From Acidovorax sp. YS12 (GTDB taxonomy: Bacteria; Pseudomonadota; Gammaproteobacteria; Burkholderiales; Burkholderiaceae_C): a stretch of 64,000 nt of DNA. The stretch is from assembly GCA_021496925.1 (NCBI GenBank), contig CP053915.1, forward strand, positions 2,170,001-2,234,000, given 5' to 3'. Below the pieces are notes generated by a model. It searched no databases. It was given only the letters and a program-made list of their open reading frames with translations, and was not told the DNA's origin. Below, piece after piece: positions 44,353 to 55,035 of this stretch. Both the position numbers and the translations under genes were made by a program. Within the stretch, counting starts at the first letter, position 1. Each line of letters starts with the position of its first letter.

Positions 44353-45355
44353 AGCGCCTGTGGCTCAGGGCATTGGTGACCAGCTTGGACGTGATATCGA
44401 CGATCTCGATCATCCGGTCGTAGGGCATGCGCGTGGGCCCGATGACGCCCAGCGTGCCGACGACCTGGCCATCCACCTCGTAGGGCGCGCTGACGACCGA
44501 GAGGTCCTCGAACGGAACCACCTGGCTCTCGCCGCCGATGAAAATGCGCACGCCCTCGGCCTGGCTCGACACATCGAGCAGGCGCAGCAACTGCGTCTTC
44601 TGCTCGAACAGGTCGAACGCGCGCCGCAGGTTGTGCATGTCGCCCGCGAAATCGCTCACCGACAGCAGGTTGCGCTCACCCGAGATCACCACCTCGTCCT
44701 GCGCCTGCGACAAGGCCTCGGAGCCCACGCTGACGGCCGCCTGCATGAGCGCCGCCACTTCGCCGCGCAGGCGCTCGACCTCCGTCTTGAGCCGCTCGCG
44801 CACCTGCTCCATGGCCAGCCCGGCGTAGTGCGCGTTCAGGACGTTGGCGGCTTCCACCAACTGGCCCGGCGCGTAGTCCACATCCGTGAAGATGACGCGG
44901 TTCTGCACGTCGCCCTCGGGCGAGACGATGATGACCAGCAGGCGCCGCTCGGACAGCCGCAGGAACTCGATGTGCCGGAACACCGAGGTGCGCCTGGGCG
45001 CCATGACCACGCCGACGAACTGCGAAAGGCTCGACAGCAGCTGCGCCGCGTTCGCGATCACTTTCTGCGGCTGCTCGGGCGCCAGTTCGGGCGCGACCAG
45101 CTGGTTGCGCTGCACCGTCAGCATGGTGTCGACGAACAGCCGGTAGCCCCGGGCCGTGGGCACGCGCCCGGCGGAGGTGTGCGGGCTGACGATCAGCCCC
45201 AGATCCTCCAGATCGGCCATCACGTTGCGGATGGTGGCGGGCGACAGCTCCAGGCCGGACGCCTTGGACAGCGTGCGGGAGCCGACCGGCTGCCCATCGG
45301 CGATGTAGCGTTCCACAAGCGCTTTGAGCAACAACTTGGCGCGGTCATCCAGCAT
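44351..45355 (-). CDS. hrcA: Heat-inducible transcription repressor HrcA
   Basis: Repressor of class I heat-shock genes (groESL, dnaKJ) binding CIRCE operators. 334 residues: N-terminal winged helix ([51 protein letters not shown]) and the GAF-like C-terminal domain with [20 protein letters not shown] and [16 protein letters not shown] near the end. No CIRCE site is visible in this window. Divergent from nadK with a 28-bp gap. Confidence 0.96.
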   Translation of the reverse strand: MLDDRAKLLLKALVERYIADGQPVGSRTLSKASGLELSPATIRNVMADLEDLGLIVSPHTSAGRVPTARGYRLFVDTMLTVQRNQLVAPELAPEQPQKVIANAAQLLSSLSQFVGVVMAPRRTSVFRHIEFLRLSERRLLVIIVSPEGDVQNRVIFTDVDYAPGQLVEAANVLNAHYAGLAMEQVRERLKTEVERLRGEVAALMQAAVSVGSEALSQAQDEVVISGERNLLSVSDFAGDMHNLRRAFDLFEQKTQLLRLLDVSSQAEGVRIFIGGESQVVPFEDLSVVSAPYEVDGQVVGTLGVIGPTRMPYDRMIEIVDITSKLVTNALSHRR

Positions 45356-45383
45356 GTAATGATTTTAATGATGTAATTTCAGC

Positions 45384-46280
45384 ATGATGCCCCGCTTCCA
45401 CCATGTTGCCCTGATTGGGAAATACCAGACCACCGTGTCTGGCACCGCGGCCAGCAGCTCGCGCGATGTGATGGAGGAAATCGCCCATTTCCTGGAACGC
45501 CAGGGCTGCGAGGTTTCGCTGGAAGCCGAAACCGCCGCCAACACCGGCATGGCCCACTACAACGTGCTGGACGCCGACGCCATCGGCGCACGCTGCGACC
45601 TGGGCCTGGTCGTCGGCGGCGACGGCACCATGCTGGGCATCGGCCGCCGCCTGGCCCGGCACGGCACCCCGCTGATCGGCATCAACCAGGGCCGCCTGGG
45701 CTTCGTCACCGACATCCCGCTGGGCGACTACCAGGCCACCCTCACCCCCATGCTGCAGGGCCAGTACGAGGAGGATTCGCGCCCGCTGATGCAGGCGCGC
45801 GTGATCCGCGACGGCGACTGCGTGTTCGAGGCCCTGGCCATGAACGACGTGGTGGTGGCCCGTGGCGCAACGGCCGCGATGGTGGAGCTGCGCGTCGAGG
45901 TCGATGGCCACTTCGTGGCGAACCAGCGTGCCGATGGCCTCATCGTGGCCTCGCCCACCGGCTCGACGGCCTACTCCCTCTCGGCGGGCGGCCCCATGCT
46001 GCACCCCTCCGTGGGCGGCTGGGTGCTGGTGCCGATCGCGCCGCACACGCTGTCGAACCGCCCCATCGTGCTGCCGGACAGCACGGAGATCGCCATCGAG
46101 CTGGTGGGGGGCCGCGACATCAGCGCCAACTTCGACATGCAGTCGCTGACCTCGCTGCTGCACGGCGACCGCATCCTGGTGCGGCGCTCGGCGCACTGCG
46201 TGCGCTTCCTGCATCCGCGCGGGTGGAACTACTTCGCCACCCTGCGCAAGAAGCTGCGCTGGAACGAAGGGGGATCCTGA
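45384..46280 (+). CDS. nadK: NAD kinase
   Basis: Phosphorylates NAD to NADP. 298 residues with the nucleotide motif [28 protein letters not shown] (the NE/D region) and the conserved [19 protein letters not shown] at 45384 is used; the next codon is also ATG. The stop is two bases before the recN start, so nadK-recN are co-transcribed, the usual arrangement beside hrcA. Confidence 0.95.
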   Translation: MMPRFHHVALIGKYQTTVSGTAASSSRDVMEEIAHFLERQGCEVSLEAETAANTGMAHYNVLDADAIGARCDLGLVVGGDGTMLGIGRRLARHGTPLIGINQGRLGFVTDIPLGDYQATLTPMLQGQYEEDSRPLMQARVIRDGDCVFEALAMNDVVVARGATAAMVELRVEVDGHFVANQRADGLIVASPTGSTAYSLSAGGPMLHPSVGGWVLVPIAPHTLSNRPIVLPDSTEIAIELVGGRDISANFDMQSLTSLLHGDRILVRRSAHCVRFLHPRGWNYFATLRKKLRWNEGGS

Positions 46281-46282
46281 CC

Positions 46283-47947
46283 ATGGCCCTGCGGCGGATT
46301 GCGTTGCGTGACTTCGTGATCGTGCAGGCCCTGGACATCGACCTGCACGCGGGCTTCACGGTGCTGACCGGCGAAACGGGCGCGGGCAAGTCGATCCTGA
46401 TCGACGCGCTGCAGCTGGCCCTGGGCGCGCGCGCCGACACCGGCGTGGTGCGCGAGGGCGCGCGCCAGGCCGACATCTGCGCCGAATTCGACAGCCCCGG
46501 CCACCTGGCGGCATGGCTCGAAGAAGGCGGCTACGAGCAAGGCGACACGCTCCTGCTGCGCCGCGTGATCGACACCCAGGGCAAGAGCCGCGCGTGGATC
46601 AACGGCAGCCCCGCCACGGCCACGCAGCTGCGCGCGCTGGGCGAGCACCTGCTCGACATCCATGGGCAGCACGCCTGGCAAAGCCTGACGCGCCCCGAGT
46701 CCGTGCGCGCGCTGCTGGACGCCTACGCGGGCGCCGCCACCCACAAAGTCCGCCAATGCTGGTCCGCATGGCGCGCAGCGCAGCAGGCCCTGGCGCAGGC
46801 GCGCGCCCAGCAAGGCACGCTGCAGCGCGAACGCGAGCGCCTGCAGTGGCAGATCGGCGAGGTCGAGAAACTCGCGCCCGGCCGCGACGAATGGGAGGAG
46901 CTCAACACCCGGCACACGCGGCTGTCGCACGCGCGCGCGCTGGCGGACGCCGCGCAGGAGGCCCTGACGCTGCTGGAGAACGACCACATCGGGGTGCTCG
47001 GCAACCTGGGCCGGGCCCACCACCAAATGGCGCAGCATGCGCACATCGACCGGGAATTCCAGGGCATCGCCGAGACGCTCGCCTCCAGCCTGGCGCAGGT
47101 CGAGGACGCGCGCCATTCCCTGCACGGCTACGCGCGCCGCACCGAACTGGACCCGCGGCAGCTGGAGGAACTGGACACCCGGCTCGCCCAGTGGCTGGGG
47201 CTGGCCCGGCGCTACAAGCGCCCCCCGCAGGAACTGCCCCTGCTGCTGCAGGGCTGGCAGCAGGAACTGCAGCAACTGGACACGGCGGCCGACCTGGAGC
47301 AGCTCGAGGCGCAGGAGCAGGCCCGCGCCCAGGCCTACGACGCCGAGGCCCGGCAGCTTTCCAGGCGCCGCGCCAAGGCCGCGCCCCTGCTGTCGCGTGC
47401 CATCACCCAGGCCATGCAGGGGCTGGGCATGGCCGGCGGCGTCTTCGCGGTGCAGGTGGAGCGCGCTGCGGAGCCCGCGCCCCACGGCCACGACCAGGTG
47501 GGGTTTCTCGTTGCCGGGCACCCCGGCATGACGCCCCGCCCCATCGGCAAGGTCGCCTCGGGCGGCGAGCTGTCGCGCATCTCGCTGGCCATTGCCGTCA
47601 CCACCAGCCAGTTGGGCGAAGCGCCAACGCTGATCTTCGACGAAGTGGATTCCGGCGTCGGCGGCGCCGTGGCCGAGACCGTGGGACGGCTCATGCAGCA
47701 GCTCGGCAGGGACCGGCAGGTGCTGGCCGTGACGCATTTGCCGCAGGTGGCCGCCTGCGCGGACCACCACCTGGTCGTCGCCAAGCAGCGCAGCGCGGCG
47801 GGCACTGCCAGCACCGTCACCCCGGTGGAACAGGAAGACCGTGTCCGCGAGGTGGCGCGCATGCTGGGCGGCGAGCGGCTGTCCGGCACCACGCTGGCGC
47901 ATGCGCGCGAAATGCTCCTGTCCTCCGACACCAACCCGCCGAGGTGA
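46283..47947 (+). CDS. recN: DNA repair protein RecN
   Basis: SMC-like ATPase acting in double-strand break repair. 554 residues: Walker A GETGAGKS (30-37), a long central coiled coil (about 160-360; many Glu/Gln/Ala/Arg heptads), and C-terminal signature [14 protein letters not shown] with Walker [14 protein letters not shown] and [14 protein letters not shown] at 46283 chosen; start two bases after nadK. No LexA box is visible, but regulation could be from a promoter upstream of nadK. Confidence 0.95.
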   Translation: MALRRIALRDFVIVQALDIDLHAGFTVLTGETGAGKSILIDALQLALGARADTGVVREGARQADICAEFDSPGHLAAWLEEGGYEQGDTLLLRRVIDTQGKSRAWINGSPATATQLRALGEHLLDIHGQHAWQSLTRPESVRALLDAYAGAATHKVRQCWSAWRAAQQALAQARAQQGTLQRERERLQWQIGEVEKLAPGRDEWEELNTRHTRLSHARALADAAQEALTLLENDHIGVLGNLGRAHHQMAQHAHIDREFQGIAETLASSLAQVEDARHSLHGYARRTELDPRQLEELDTRLAQWLGLARRYKRPPQELPLLLQGWQQELQQLDTAADLEQLEAQEQARAQAYDAEARQLSRRRAKAAPLLSRAITQAMQGLGMAGGVFAVQVERAAEPAPHGHDQVGFLVAGHPGMTPRPIGKVASGGELSRISLAIAVTTSQLGEAPTLIFDEVDSGVGGAVAETVGRLMQQLGRDRQVLAVTHLPQVAACADHHLVVAKQRSAAGTASTVTPVEQEDRVREVARMLGGERLSGTTLAHAREMLLSSDTNPPR

Positions 47948-47952
47948 TCGCC

Positions 47953-48810
47953 ATGGCCCTTGAAATCGTCCTTCTCACCGGCATGTCGGGCTCGGGCAAA
48001 TCCGTGGCGCTGCATGCCCTCGAGGATGCCGGCTACTACTGCGTGGACAACCTGCCGCCGGAGCTGCTGTCGCCCTTCGTCGCGCTGGAACACCAGCACC
48101 ACGGCAACCGCGTCGCCATCGCCATCGACGCGCGCAGCGCCACCGGCCTGCCGCAGTTGCCGCAGCAGATCGCCCAGCTGCGCGGCCAGGGCGTGGTCAT
48201 CACGCCGCTGTTCCTCGATGCCTCCACCGGCACCCTGGTACGGCGCTTCTCGGAAACCCGGCGGCGCCACCCTCTCACAAAGGACCACGCGCAGTCGGAA
48301 CGCAAGGCCCTGGTGCAGACCATCGAACTCGAGCGCGAACTGCTGGCCGGCCTGCGCGAGCAGGCGCACGTCATCGACACCAGCACGCTGCGCGCCCCGC
48401 AGCTCCAGAGCACCATCAAGAGTCTGGTGGCCACGCAGGCCGGGCAGCTCACCCTGGTGTTCCAGTCCTTCGCGTTCAAGCGCGGGATTCCCATGGATGC
48501 GGACTACGTGTTCGACGTGCGGATGCTGCCGAACCCGCACTACGAACCGGCCTTGCGCGCGCTGACGGGGCAGGACGCGCCCGTGGCCGGCTTCCTGCGG
48601 CAGCAGCCCGAGGTGCTGCGCATGCAGGAAGACATCGCGCTGTTCCTCGACCGCTGGCTCGACGCGCTGGCGCAGAACCACCGCAGCTACGTCACGGTGG
48701 CCATCGGGTGCACGGGCGGCCAGCACCGCTCGGTGTACCTGGTCGAACAGCTGGCGCAGCGCTTCGGGCCGCAATGGACGACGCTGCGCAGGCACCGCGA
48801 GCTGGACTGA
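47953..48810 (+). CDS. rapZ: RNase adapter protein RapZ (P-loop)
   Basis: 285-residue protein with Walker A GMSGSGKS (10-17) and [11 protein letters not shown], and the C-terminal domain with [24 protein letters not shown], and [17 protein letters not shown]. In enterobacteria RapZ presents small RNA GlmZ to RNase E and senses glucosamine-6-phosphate; in betaproteobacteria it is normally linked to hprK/PTS genes. Here it follows recN after five bases, and hprK is not in the window. Confidence 0.94.
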   Translation: MALEIVLLTGMSGSGKSVALHALEDAGYYCVDNLPPELLSPFVALEHQHHGNRVAIAIDARSATGLPQLPQQIAQLRGQGVVITPLFLDASTGTLVRRFSETRRRHPLTKDHAQSERKALVQTIELERELLAGLREQAHVIDTSTLRAPQLQSTIKSLVATQAGQLTLVFQSFAFKRGIPMDADYVFDVRMLPNPHYEPALRALTGQDAPVAGFLRQQPEVLRMQEDIALFLDRWLDALAQNHRSYVTVAIGCTGGQHRSVYLVEQLAQRFGPQWTTLRRHRELD

Positions 48811-48821
48811 GCAAAATATGA

Positions 48822-48879
48822 GGCAAATTGGCCTCCATCCCTTATCCAGCAAGCGCTAGCAGCTATCAAAAAAGAAGCT
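48822..48879. repeat. 45-bp hairpin repeat, copy H
   Basis: GGCAAATTGGCCTCCATCCC, then CCAGCAAGCGCTAGCAGCTATC and an A-run: reverse-orientation copy between convergent rapZ and mutY. Confidence 0.7.
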
Positions 48880-48884
48880 GAAGA

Positions 48885-49916
48885 TCACAACCCTTCGAGC
48901 AGCTTGCGCACGGGCGCGGGCAGGCCCAGCGCCGGCCAGTCCGCGGGCCCGTACCACCCGCCTTGCGCCGGCGGCGTGTCCGTGTCACCAGGCACCAGCA
49001 CGGGGTGCAGGTGCAGGTCCATGTGCGTCAGCACATGCAGAAATGCGGGCAGGTGGCGCACCCCCGGCCTGCCCTCGGCCCACGCCAGCGCCGCGGCGCT
49101 GTCGAACACCGGCGGGCAATACAGGCCCGCCCAGATGCCGGTCATGGGACGGCGCTCCAGCCAGATGGCGCCCGCGGCGTTGCGGCGCAGCAGCAGCCAC
49201 CATGACTGCGCGCTGCGCCGCAGCTTGCGGGTGCGCACGGGGTACTTTTCCGGGTCGCCGGCGCGCCGCGCGGCGCACACCTCGTCCAGGGGGCAGAGGC
49301 CGCAGCGCGGCTTGCGCGGCAGGCACCAGCCGGCGCCCAGGTCCATCAGCCCCTGGGTGTAGCGCGGCATGGCGTCGTCCAGATCGTCCACGGGCAGCAG
49401 ATCCTGCGCATGCGCCCACAGCAGGCGCTCGTTGCGCGCCGCTGCGAGGTCTTCGCCGAAGGCCAGCACGCGCGTGAGCACGCGGCGCACATTGGCATCC
49501 AGGATCGGCACGCGCTGCGAGAAGCAGAACGCCGCGATGGCCCCGGCCGTCGAGCGCCCGATGCCCGGCAGCGTGGCCAGCGCCTCGGCCGTTGCCGGAA
49601 ACACCCCGCCATGCACGGCCACGACCTGCTGGGCGCAGCGGTGCAGGTTGCGCGCGCGGCTGTAGTAGCCCAGGCCGCTCCACAGCGCCAGCACGTCGTC
49701 TAGCGGCGCGGCGGCCAGGGCCGCCACGTCGGGAAAGCGCTGGAGGAAGCGCGGGTAGTAGTCCAGCACCGTGCTCACCTGCGTCTGCTGCAGCATGATC
49801 TCGGACAGCCACACGCGGTAGGGGTCGCGCGTTTGCTGCCAGGGCAGGTGGTGGCGCCCATGGGCGGCCTGCCACCGCACCACGCGCGTGGCGATGTCCA
49901 TCACGGGGCCGGTCAT
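48885..49916 (-). CDS. mutY: A/G-specific adenine glycosylase MutY
   Basis: Removes adenine paired with 8-oxoguanine. 343 residues: LSEIMLQQTQVSTV with the catalytic Glu, helix-hairpin-helix LPGIGRSTAGAIAAF, catalytic Asp in VPILDANVRRVL, the 4Fe-4S cluster as C-x6-C-x2-C-x5-C (CLPRKPRCGLCPLDEVC), and a C-terminal NUDIX-like domain (about 230-343). The ATG shares one base with the stop of the dynamin gene. Third gene of mutM-dynamin-mutY. Confidence 0.95.
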   Translation of the reverse strand: MTGPVMDIATRVVRWQAAHGRHHLPWQQTRDPYRVWLSEIMLQQTQVSTVLDYYPRFLQRFPDVAALAAAPLDDVLALWSGLGYYSRARNLHRCAQQVVAVHGGVFPATAEALATLPGIGRSTAGAIAAFCFSQRVPILDANVRRVLTRVLAFGEDLAAARNERLLWAHAQDLLPVDDLDDAMPRYTQGLMDLGAGWCLPRKPRCGLCPLDEVCAARRAGDPEKYPVRTRKLRRSAQSWWLLLRRNAAGAIWLERRPMTGIWAGLYCPPVFDSAAALAWAEGRPGVRHLPAFLHVLTHMDLHLHPVLVPGDTDTPPAQGGWYGPADWPALGLPAPVRKLLEGL

Positions 49917-51862
49917 CAGGCGGCGGGCTCTTGCGCGTTCGCCGCGGGCACCGCCAGCAGGCGCTGGGTGAACTCCGCCAGACGCTGCTCCAGCTGGCGC
50001 AATGCGTCTTCCGACGCCTCGATTTCACCCAGGCGTTCGTCCAGGCCGCTGGCGGCGTGCTGGATGCGGTCCACCGCCTCGATGCGCCGCGCAAAGCTGC
50101 GCTTGCGCTCGCGCAGCTGGGCGTCCAGCTGCGCCGTGGCCGACTTGCTCCACAGCTCCAGGTCGTTGGCAACCGAATCGAACACCGTGCGCAGCCGCAT
50201 GGACAGCGCGCGCACCAGGCGCTGGGAGAACTCCGGCTGCGCCAGCTTCAGCGCATTGCCCATGCCGAGGTACTGCACATGGCCCTGCTCAATCTTGGCG
50301 ATGTCCTGCAAGAAGCCGTCCAGCGCGGGCACGTCGGCCACCTGCAAGGAGAAGCCGAACTCCGCGTTGAGCTGCCGGAACGTGCCATCGAGCATGGCCT
50401 GGATCTCCGTTCCCGAAGCCTGCGCCTTGGCGATGATCGTGCGCAGGCGCGCGAAGGTTTCCTCGTACACCTTGCGCACGCCCAGCTTGATGCCGCGCTG
50501 CTGCAGGGTCTGCGCCAGATCGGCCAGCTCGGCCTTCAGCGCGCGGGCGCCCAGCTGGTGGAACAGGTCGCGCAGCAGCTTGAGGTGCACCGCGCGCACC
50601 GCCTGGATCTTCGCCGCGCTGGCGTCGAATTCATGCTGCTCCTGCTCGATGCGGCCGCGCATGGCCCCGATCACCGAGGCGTTCTTGCCGCGCAGGCTGC
50701 GCAGCTCCAGCATCTGCTCGTCCAGGTCGCGCCGGCGCACGTTGATCACGCGCTCGGTTTCCGCGCGCAGCCCGGCCACCCCGGTGGCCACGGCCGTGCG
50801 CAGAATCGCCTGCCGCTGCCCCATGATGCCCTGCGCCAGCGCCTCTTCCAGCTCTGGCAGGCCGCTGGATTCGAGCAGCAGGTCGTTGCAGGTGATCTTG
50901 GCCACCAGGCCCTTCTGCGCCGAAATGGGCACCACCCGCTCGCGCGGCATGGCCAGCATCTCCGCCACCGTGGCGCACTGGCGTTCGAGCTGGGCCTGCA
51001 CCTGCTCCGCGGAGTTCAGCGCGTCCCACAGGGTGTCGATCTTGTTGAGCACGACCCAGCGGCCTTCGGCCTGCCCTTCGGGCGCGGCCAGGTGCTCGCG
51101 CCATATCGACAGGTCGGAACGGGTCACGCCGGTGTCCGCCGCCAGGATGAACACCACGGCATGCGCCTGCGGGATCAGGCTCACGGTCAGTTCCGGCTCG
51201 GCGCCGACCGCATTGAGCCCCGGCGTATCGAGGATGACCAGCCCCTGCTTGAGCAGGGGGTGCGGCATGTTGATCAGCGCATGGCGCCACATCGGCACCT
51301 CGACCATGCCCTGCGCATCGGCCATGGGGTTTTCCTCGGGCAGCTCGTCGTGCCAGAACCCCAGGGCGCGGGCTTCCTCCTGGGTCACCCGGCGCACCTC
51401 GGAGACCTTCTCCAGCGCCTTGCCGACCTGGTCGGCATCGTTCACGTCGAGCGCCAATTGCACCCAGTGCTCGGGGCGCAGGCGCCATTCCGCCAGCCCC
51501 TGCGCCTGCAGGCGCGTCTCGATCGGCAAAAGGCGCAGGCAGGGCGCAATCTCGGGGTCGTAGCCCAGCTCCGTCGGGCACATGGTAGTGCGCCCCGCGC
51601 TGGCCGGCATGATGCGTCGGCCATAGTCGGCGAAGAAGATGGCGTTGATCAGTTCGGACTTGCCGCGGGAGAACTCCGCGACGAAGGCCACCATCACCTT
51701 GTCGCTGCGCACCTGGGCTTCGAGGCGCTGCAGCCGTTCCTCCACGGCGGCATCCATCAGGTCGTTGGCCCGCATCCATTCCGACAGTTGCTTGAGCTGC
51801 TGCGCAAACGCACGCCGCCACGCGCCGTGCTGATCGAATTGCTCGTTGAATGAGGGTCCCAC
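49916..51862 (-). CDS. Bacterial dynamin-like GTPase
   Basis: 648-residue large GTPase: G1 AEFSRGKSELINAI (near residues 50-62), G2 Thr in TTMCPTEL, G3 DTPGLN, G4 NKID, then a helical/coiled-coil C-terminal half (about 300-648) like other bacterial dynamins. No membrane helix is obvious. Start GTG at 51862 with AGGA five bases upstream; the frame is open upstream but without support. It lies between mutM and mutY in the same direction and is coupled to mutY by a 1-base overlap. A role in membrane remodelling or stress is possible; the link to oxidative DNA repair is positional only. Confidence 0.85.
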   Translation of the reverse strand: MGPSFNEQFDQHGAWRRAFAQQLKQLSEWMRANDLMDAAVEERLQRLEAQVRSDKVMVAFVAEFSRGKSELINAIFFADYGRRIMPASAGRTTMCPTELGYDPEIAPCLRLLPIETRLQAQGLAEWRLRPEHWVQLALDVNDADQVGKALEKVSEVRRVTQEEARALGFWHDELPEENPMADAQGMVEVPMWRHALINMPHPLLKQGLVILDTPGLNAVGAEPELTVSLIPQAHAVVFILAADTGVTRSDLSIWREHLAAPEGQAEGRWVVLNKIDTLWDALNSAEQVQAQLERQCATVAEMLAMPRERVVPISAQKGLVAKITCNDLLLESSGLPELEEALAQGIMGQRQAILRTAVATGVAGLRAETERVINVRRRDLDEQMLELRSLRGKNASVIGAMRGRIEQEQHEFDASAAKIQAVRAVHLKLLRDLFHQLGARALKAELADLAQTLQQRGIKLGVRKVYEETFARLRTIIAKAQASGTEIQAMLDGTFRQLNAEFGFSLQVADVPALDGFLQDIAKIEQGHVQYLGMGNALKLAQPEFSQRLVRALSMRLRTVFDSVANDLELWSKSATAQLDAQLRERKRSFARRIEAVDRIQHAASGLDERLGEIEASEDALRQLEQRLAEFTQRLLAVPAANAQEPAA

Positions 51863-51901
51863 TGTGTTCCTGGAGTTAGACGTCCAGGCCAAGGCTGGAG
51901 C

Positions 51902-51948
51902 CGCCAAAATATAGCATCGCCCATGGGCTGCCGGCGCAGCAGCTATGG
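51902..51948. repeat. Degenerate 45-bp repeat, copy I
   Basis: GCCAAAATATAGCATCGCCC, then GCTGCCGGCGCAGCAGCTATG: a weak match that keeps the terminal AGCTAT and the central inverted GCTGC/GCAGC. Between the mutM stop and dynamin start. Confidence 0.4.
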
Positions 51949-52758
51949 ACGCTGGCAGCGCGGACAAAAAAAGCTGCTGCGCTGCCCCTGCTTGAGGCCG
52001 TGGATCGCGCCGCCGCATGCCAGGCAGGGTTCCCCCGCCCGCCCGTACACCCGCGCGGCCAGCTGGAAATGCCCCGGATTGCCAGACGCGCTGGAAAAAT
52101 TCCGCAGCGTGGAGCCTCCTTGCTCCACCGCCAGCGCCAGCACGTCCCGGATCGCCTGGTGGAGCCGGCGCATGCGCACATCACCAATCGCCGCCGCGGC
52201 CACCGTGGGCCGGATGCCCGCGAGGAACAGCACCTCCGACGCATAGATATTGCCCACGCCGACAACCACCTTGCCGCCCAGCAGCACCTGCTTGACGGGC
52301 GCGCGGCTGGCCCGCAGCCCGGCGCGCAAGGCCTCGAAGGTGAAGGCGTCGGACAGCGGCTCCAGCCCCAGCCCGCCCAGCAGCTTTTGCGCCACGGCGG
52401 CGTCCTCCGATTCGGCGAACACTACGGCGCCGAAGCGGCGCGGGTCGTTCAAGCGCAGGACACCCTGGCTGGTGACCAGATCGAAGTGGTCATGCCTGCC
52501 TGCGGGCGGCAGGCCGGGCGCGAAGCGCAGGCTCCCCGACATGCCCAGGTGCACCAGCAGCAGCCCCGCGCTCAGGTCGACCAGCAGGTACTTGCCGCGG
52601 CGGCGCACGCCCCGCACCCGCTGCCCCACGAGGTGCGCGGGACTGCAGCCCAACGGCCAGCGCAACGGCTTGCCCGGCACGGCCGCCATGATTTGCGCAC
52701 CGGTGATCTCCGACGCGAAACTGCGGCGCGTCACTTCGACTTCTGGCAACTCGGGCAT
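51943..52758 (-). CDS. mutM: Formamidopyrimidine-DNA glycosylase (Fpg/MutM)
   Basis: Removes 8-oxoguanine and ring-opened purines. 271 residues beginning MPELPEVEV, so catalytic Pro2 and Glu3 are in place; [13 protein letters not shown] with the beta-elimination Lys region nearby; H2TH segment [16 protein letters not shown]; and the C-terminal zinc finger CLACGG ... CPRCQ. Divergent from the TPR gene at 52807 with a 48-bp gap. First gene of mutM-dynamin-mutY. Confidence 0.96.
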   Translation of the reverse strand: MPELPEVEVTRRSFASEITGAQIMAAVPGKPLRWPLGCSPAHLVGQRVRGVRRRGKYLLVDLSAGLLLVHLGMSGSLRFAPGLPPAGRHDHFDLVTSQGVLRLNDPRRFGAVVFAESEDAAVAQKLLGGLGLEPLSDAFTFEALRAGLRASRAPVKQVLLGGKVVVGVGNIYASEVLFLAGIRPTVAAAAIGDVRMRRLHQAIRDVLALAVEQGGSTLRNFSSASGNPGHFQLAARVYGRAGEPCLACGGAIHGLKQGQRSSFFCPRCQRP

Positions 52759-52806
52759 GGCGATGGCTTGGGAAAAATGCGGCGGGGCTTGGATTATTAT
52801 GGGTCG

Positions 52807-54558
52807 ATGCTGCATTTTCTTCGCATCCGGCATCTGTCCTGGGCCCTGTCCCTCTTTCCGCTGGCCGGCTGGGCACAGCCCGCCAGCCCCCCGCCAGCCA
52901 GGGCTGCCGGGCTCCCGCAGGCGGTCAGCGAGGCCCTGAACGCCGAGCTGTTCTACGAAGTGCTGCTGGGCGAACTCTCCACGGGTGCCGGAGACCCCGG
53001 CACGGGATACGCGCTGATGCTGGAGGCCGCCCGCCGCAGCAACGACAGCGCCCTGTACCGCCGCGCGGTGGAAATCGCCCTGCAGGCGCGCTCCGGAGAC
53101 TCGGCCCTGGCTGCGGTACGCACCTGGAAAAACGCGCAGCCCCAGTCACGCGACGCCAATCGCTTCCAGTTGCAGATCCTGGTGGCCCTGAACCGCACCG
53201 GCGACACGGCGGAGCCGCTGCGCCAGGAACTGGCGCAGACGCCCACGCCGAGCAAGGCCGCCGCACTGCAGTCGATACCGCAGTTCTACGCCAGAACCAG
53301 CGACAAGGCCCTGGCGGCATCAGTCGTGGAGCAAGCCCTGCAAGACGAGCTGAACGACCCGGCGCTGAGCTCCATCGCCTGGAGCACCGTGGGCCGCATG
53401 CGCCTGGCCGCCAACGACCCCACGGGCGCACTGGCCGCGGCGCAGAAGGCGCAGGCGCTGTCGCCCTCGGCCGACAACCTCGCCCTGCTGGCGCTGGAGC
53501 TGGTGGCCGAAGGCGTCAGCGCCGCCGAACCCATCGTGACCCGCTACTTCGAGGGACACACTGCGCCGGAGATGCGCCTGGCCTATGCCCGTTCGCTGAT
53601 AGGCCAGCAGCGCTACGCCGAGGCCGCGGTGCAGCTGGACATCCTGACCAAGGACAAGCCGGACCTGCCCGATCCCTGGCTGCTGCAAGCCACGCTGCAG
53701 GTGCAGGACAACCGCCTGGACGAGGCGCAGGCCTCCTTGCAGCGCTTCACCGCCCTGGCCGAACAACTGCCGCATGAAGAAGCGCGCCAGGCTGGCCTGA
53801 CCCAGGCCTATTTGCTGCACGCCCAGATCGCCGAGAAGCGCCAGCGGTTCGACGAAGCCGAGGCCTGGCTGGCACGCATCGACAACAGCGACGAACTCTT
53901 CAGCGCCCAGGTGCGGCGCGCCTCGCTGCTGGCGCGCCAGGGGCGCCTGTCGCACGCGCGCGCCCTGATCCAGAGCCTGCCCGCCGCGACCCCCGAGGAC
54001 GAGCGCATGAAGCTCTCCGCCGAAGTGCAACTGCTGCGCAACGCCCAGCAATACCAGGATGCCTATGAGCTGCAAGGCCGGCTGGTGGCGCTGGCCCCGC
54101 AGGACAACGACCTGCTCTACGACCAGGCCATGCTGGCCGAGAAGGCCGGCCACCAGGACATGATGGAACAGCTGCTGCGCAAGATCATCGCGCGCCAGCC
54201 TGACTACCACCACGCCTACAACGCGCTGGGCTACGTCCTGGCGGATCGCGGCGTGCAACTGGAAGAGGCCAGGCAACTGATCGAGAAAGCCCTGGAATAC
54301 GCCCCCGGCGACCCCTACATCACCGACAGCCTGGGCTGGGTGCAATTCCGCCTGGGAAACCTGCCGCAGGCCCTGCAACTGCTGGAGACAGCCTACAAGA
54401 AGCGGCCCGACGCGGAGATCGCCGCCCACCTGGGCGAAGTGCTGTGGGCCCTGCAACGGCAGGACGACGCACGCAGCATCTGGCGTGAAGGGCTGCGACA
54501 GAGCGCCGACAACGAGGTCTTGCAAGGCACGCTGCGGCGCCTCGGGGTCCAGCCTTGA
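52807..54558 (+). CDS. Exported TPR-repeat protein
   Basis: 583 residues: a signal peptide (about 1-24, ending LAGWAQP), then tetratricopeptide repeats over most of the length, clearest at 425-575 ([47 protein letters not shown]). It corresponds to the TPR protein typically found before lolB-ispE in betaproteobacteria and probably acts in envelope assembly (inference). A TATTAT -10-like hexamer ends only 6 bases before the ATG, so the message may be nearly leaderless. The end overlaps lolB by 4 bases. Confidence 0.85.
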   Translation: MLHFLRIRHLSWALSLFPLAGWAQPASPPPARAAGLPQAVSEALNAELFYEVLLGELSTGAGDPGTGYALMLEAARRSNDSALYRRAVEIALQARSGDSALAAVRTWKNAQPQSRDANRFQLQILVALNRTGDTAEPLRQELAQTPTPSKAAALQSIPQFYARTSDKALAASVVEQALQDELNDPALSSIAWSTVGRMRLAANDPTGALAAAQKAQALSPSADNLALLALELVAEGVSAAEPIVTRYFEGHTAPEMRLAYARSLIGQQRYAEAAVQLDILTKDKPDLPDPWLLQATLQVQDNRLDEAQASLQRFTALAEQLPHEEARQAGLTQAYLLHAQIAEKRQRFDEAEAWLARIDNSDELFSAQVRRASLLARQGRLSHARALIQSLPAATPEDERMKLSAEVQLLRNAQQYQDAYELQGRLVALAPQDNDLLYDQAMLAEKAGHQDMMEQLLRKIIARQPDYHHAYNALGYVLADRGVQLEEARQLIEKALEYAPGDPYITDSLGWVQFRLGNLPQALQLLETAYKKRPDAEIAAHLGEVLWALQRQDDARSIWREGLRQSADNEVLQGTLRRLGVQP

Positions 54559-55031
54559 GATGGCTCGCCTGCTGCGCCGTGGCGCTGCTGGTACTGGCCG
54601 GCTGCGCCCAGCCGCCCCGGCTGCCCGCCAGCACCCAGGACACCTGGAGCGGCCGCCTGGCGCTGCAGGTGGAAGACCCGTCCGCGCAGTCCTTCAGTGC
54701 CAGCTTCGACCTGCGCGGCAGCCCCGAAACCGGCGAGCTGTCCCTCTACAGCCCTTTCGGGTCGATGCTGGCCCGCCTGACGTGGGCGCGCGACATGGCC
54801 CGGCTGGAGCAGGACGGCGCGGTGCGCCAATCCCCCTCGCTGGAAGACTTGCTGCAGGAACTCACCGGCAGCCGCCTGCCCGTGGCCGCGTTGTTCGACT
54901 GGCTGCAAGGGCGCGCCGCCGCTGCCGAAGGCTGGCACGCCGACCTCGGCGCGGCAAGCCAGGGGCGGGTCGTGGCCCAGCGGCTGCAGCCGCTGCCGCG
55001 CGCCACGCTGCGCATCGTTCTCGACCGTTGA
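54555..55031 (+). CDS. lolB: Outer-membrane lipoprotein receptor LolB
   Basis: Accepts lipoproteins from LolA and inserts them in the outer membrane. 158 residues with lipoprotein signal ([17 protein letters not shown], lipid Cys 17), then the half-barrel domain with TWSGRLALQV and FSASFDLRGSPETGELSLYSPFG typical of LolB. The start is TTG at 54555, fused into the upstream stop (TTGA); no ATG is in frame. The protein is a little shorter than the E. coli one (207). Confidence 0.88.
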   Translation: MRWLACCAVALLVLAGCAQPPRLPASTQDTWSGRLALQVEDPSAQSFSASFDLRGSPETGELSLYSPFGSMLARLTWARDMARLEQDGAVRQSPSLEDLLQELTGSRLPVAALFDWLQGRAAAAEGWHADLGAASQGRVVAQRLQPLPRATLRIVLDR

Positions 55032-55035
55032 CCCC

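Noticed and set aside
44351..45383. Looked for a CIRCE operator near hrcA.
   Set aside because: No TTAGCACTC-N9-GAGTGCTAA-like inverted repeat is present in the hrcA/nadK gap or nearby.
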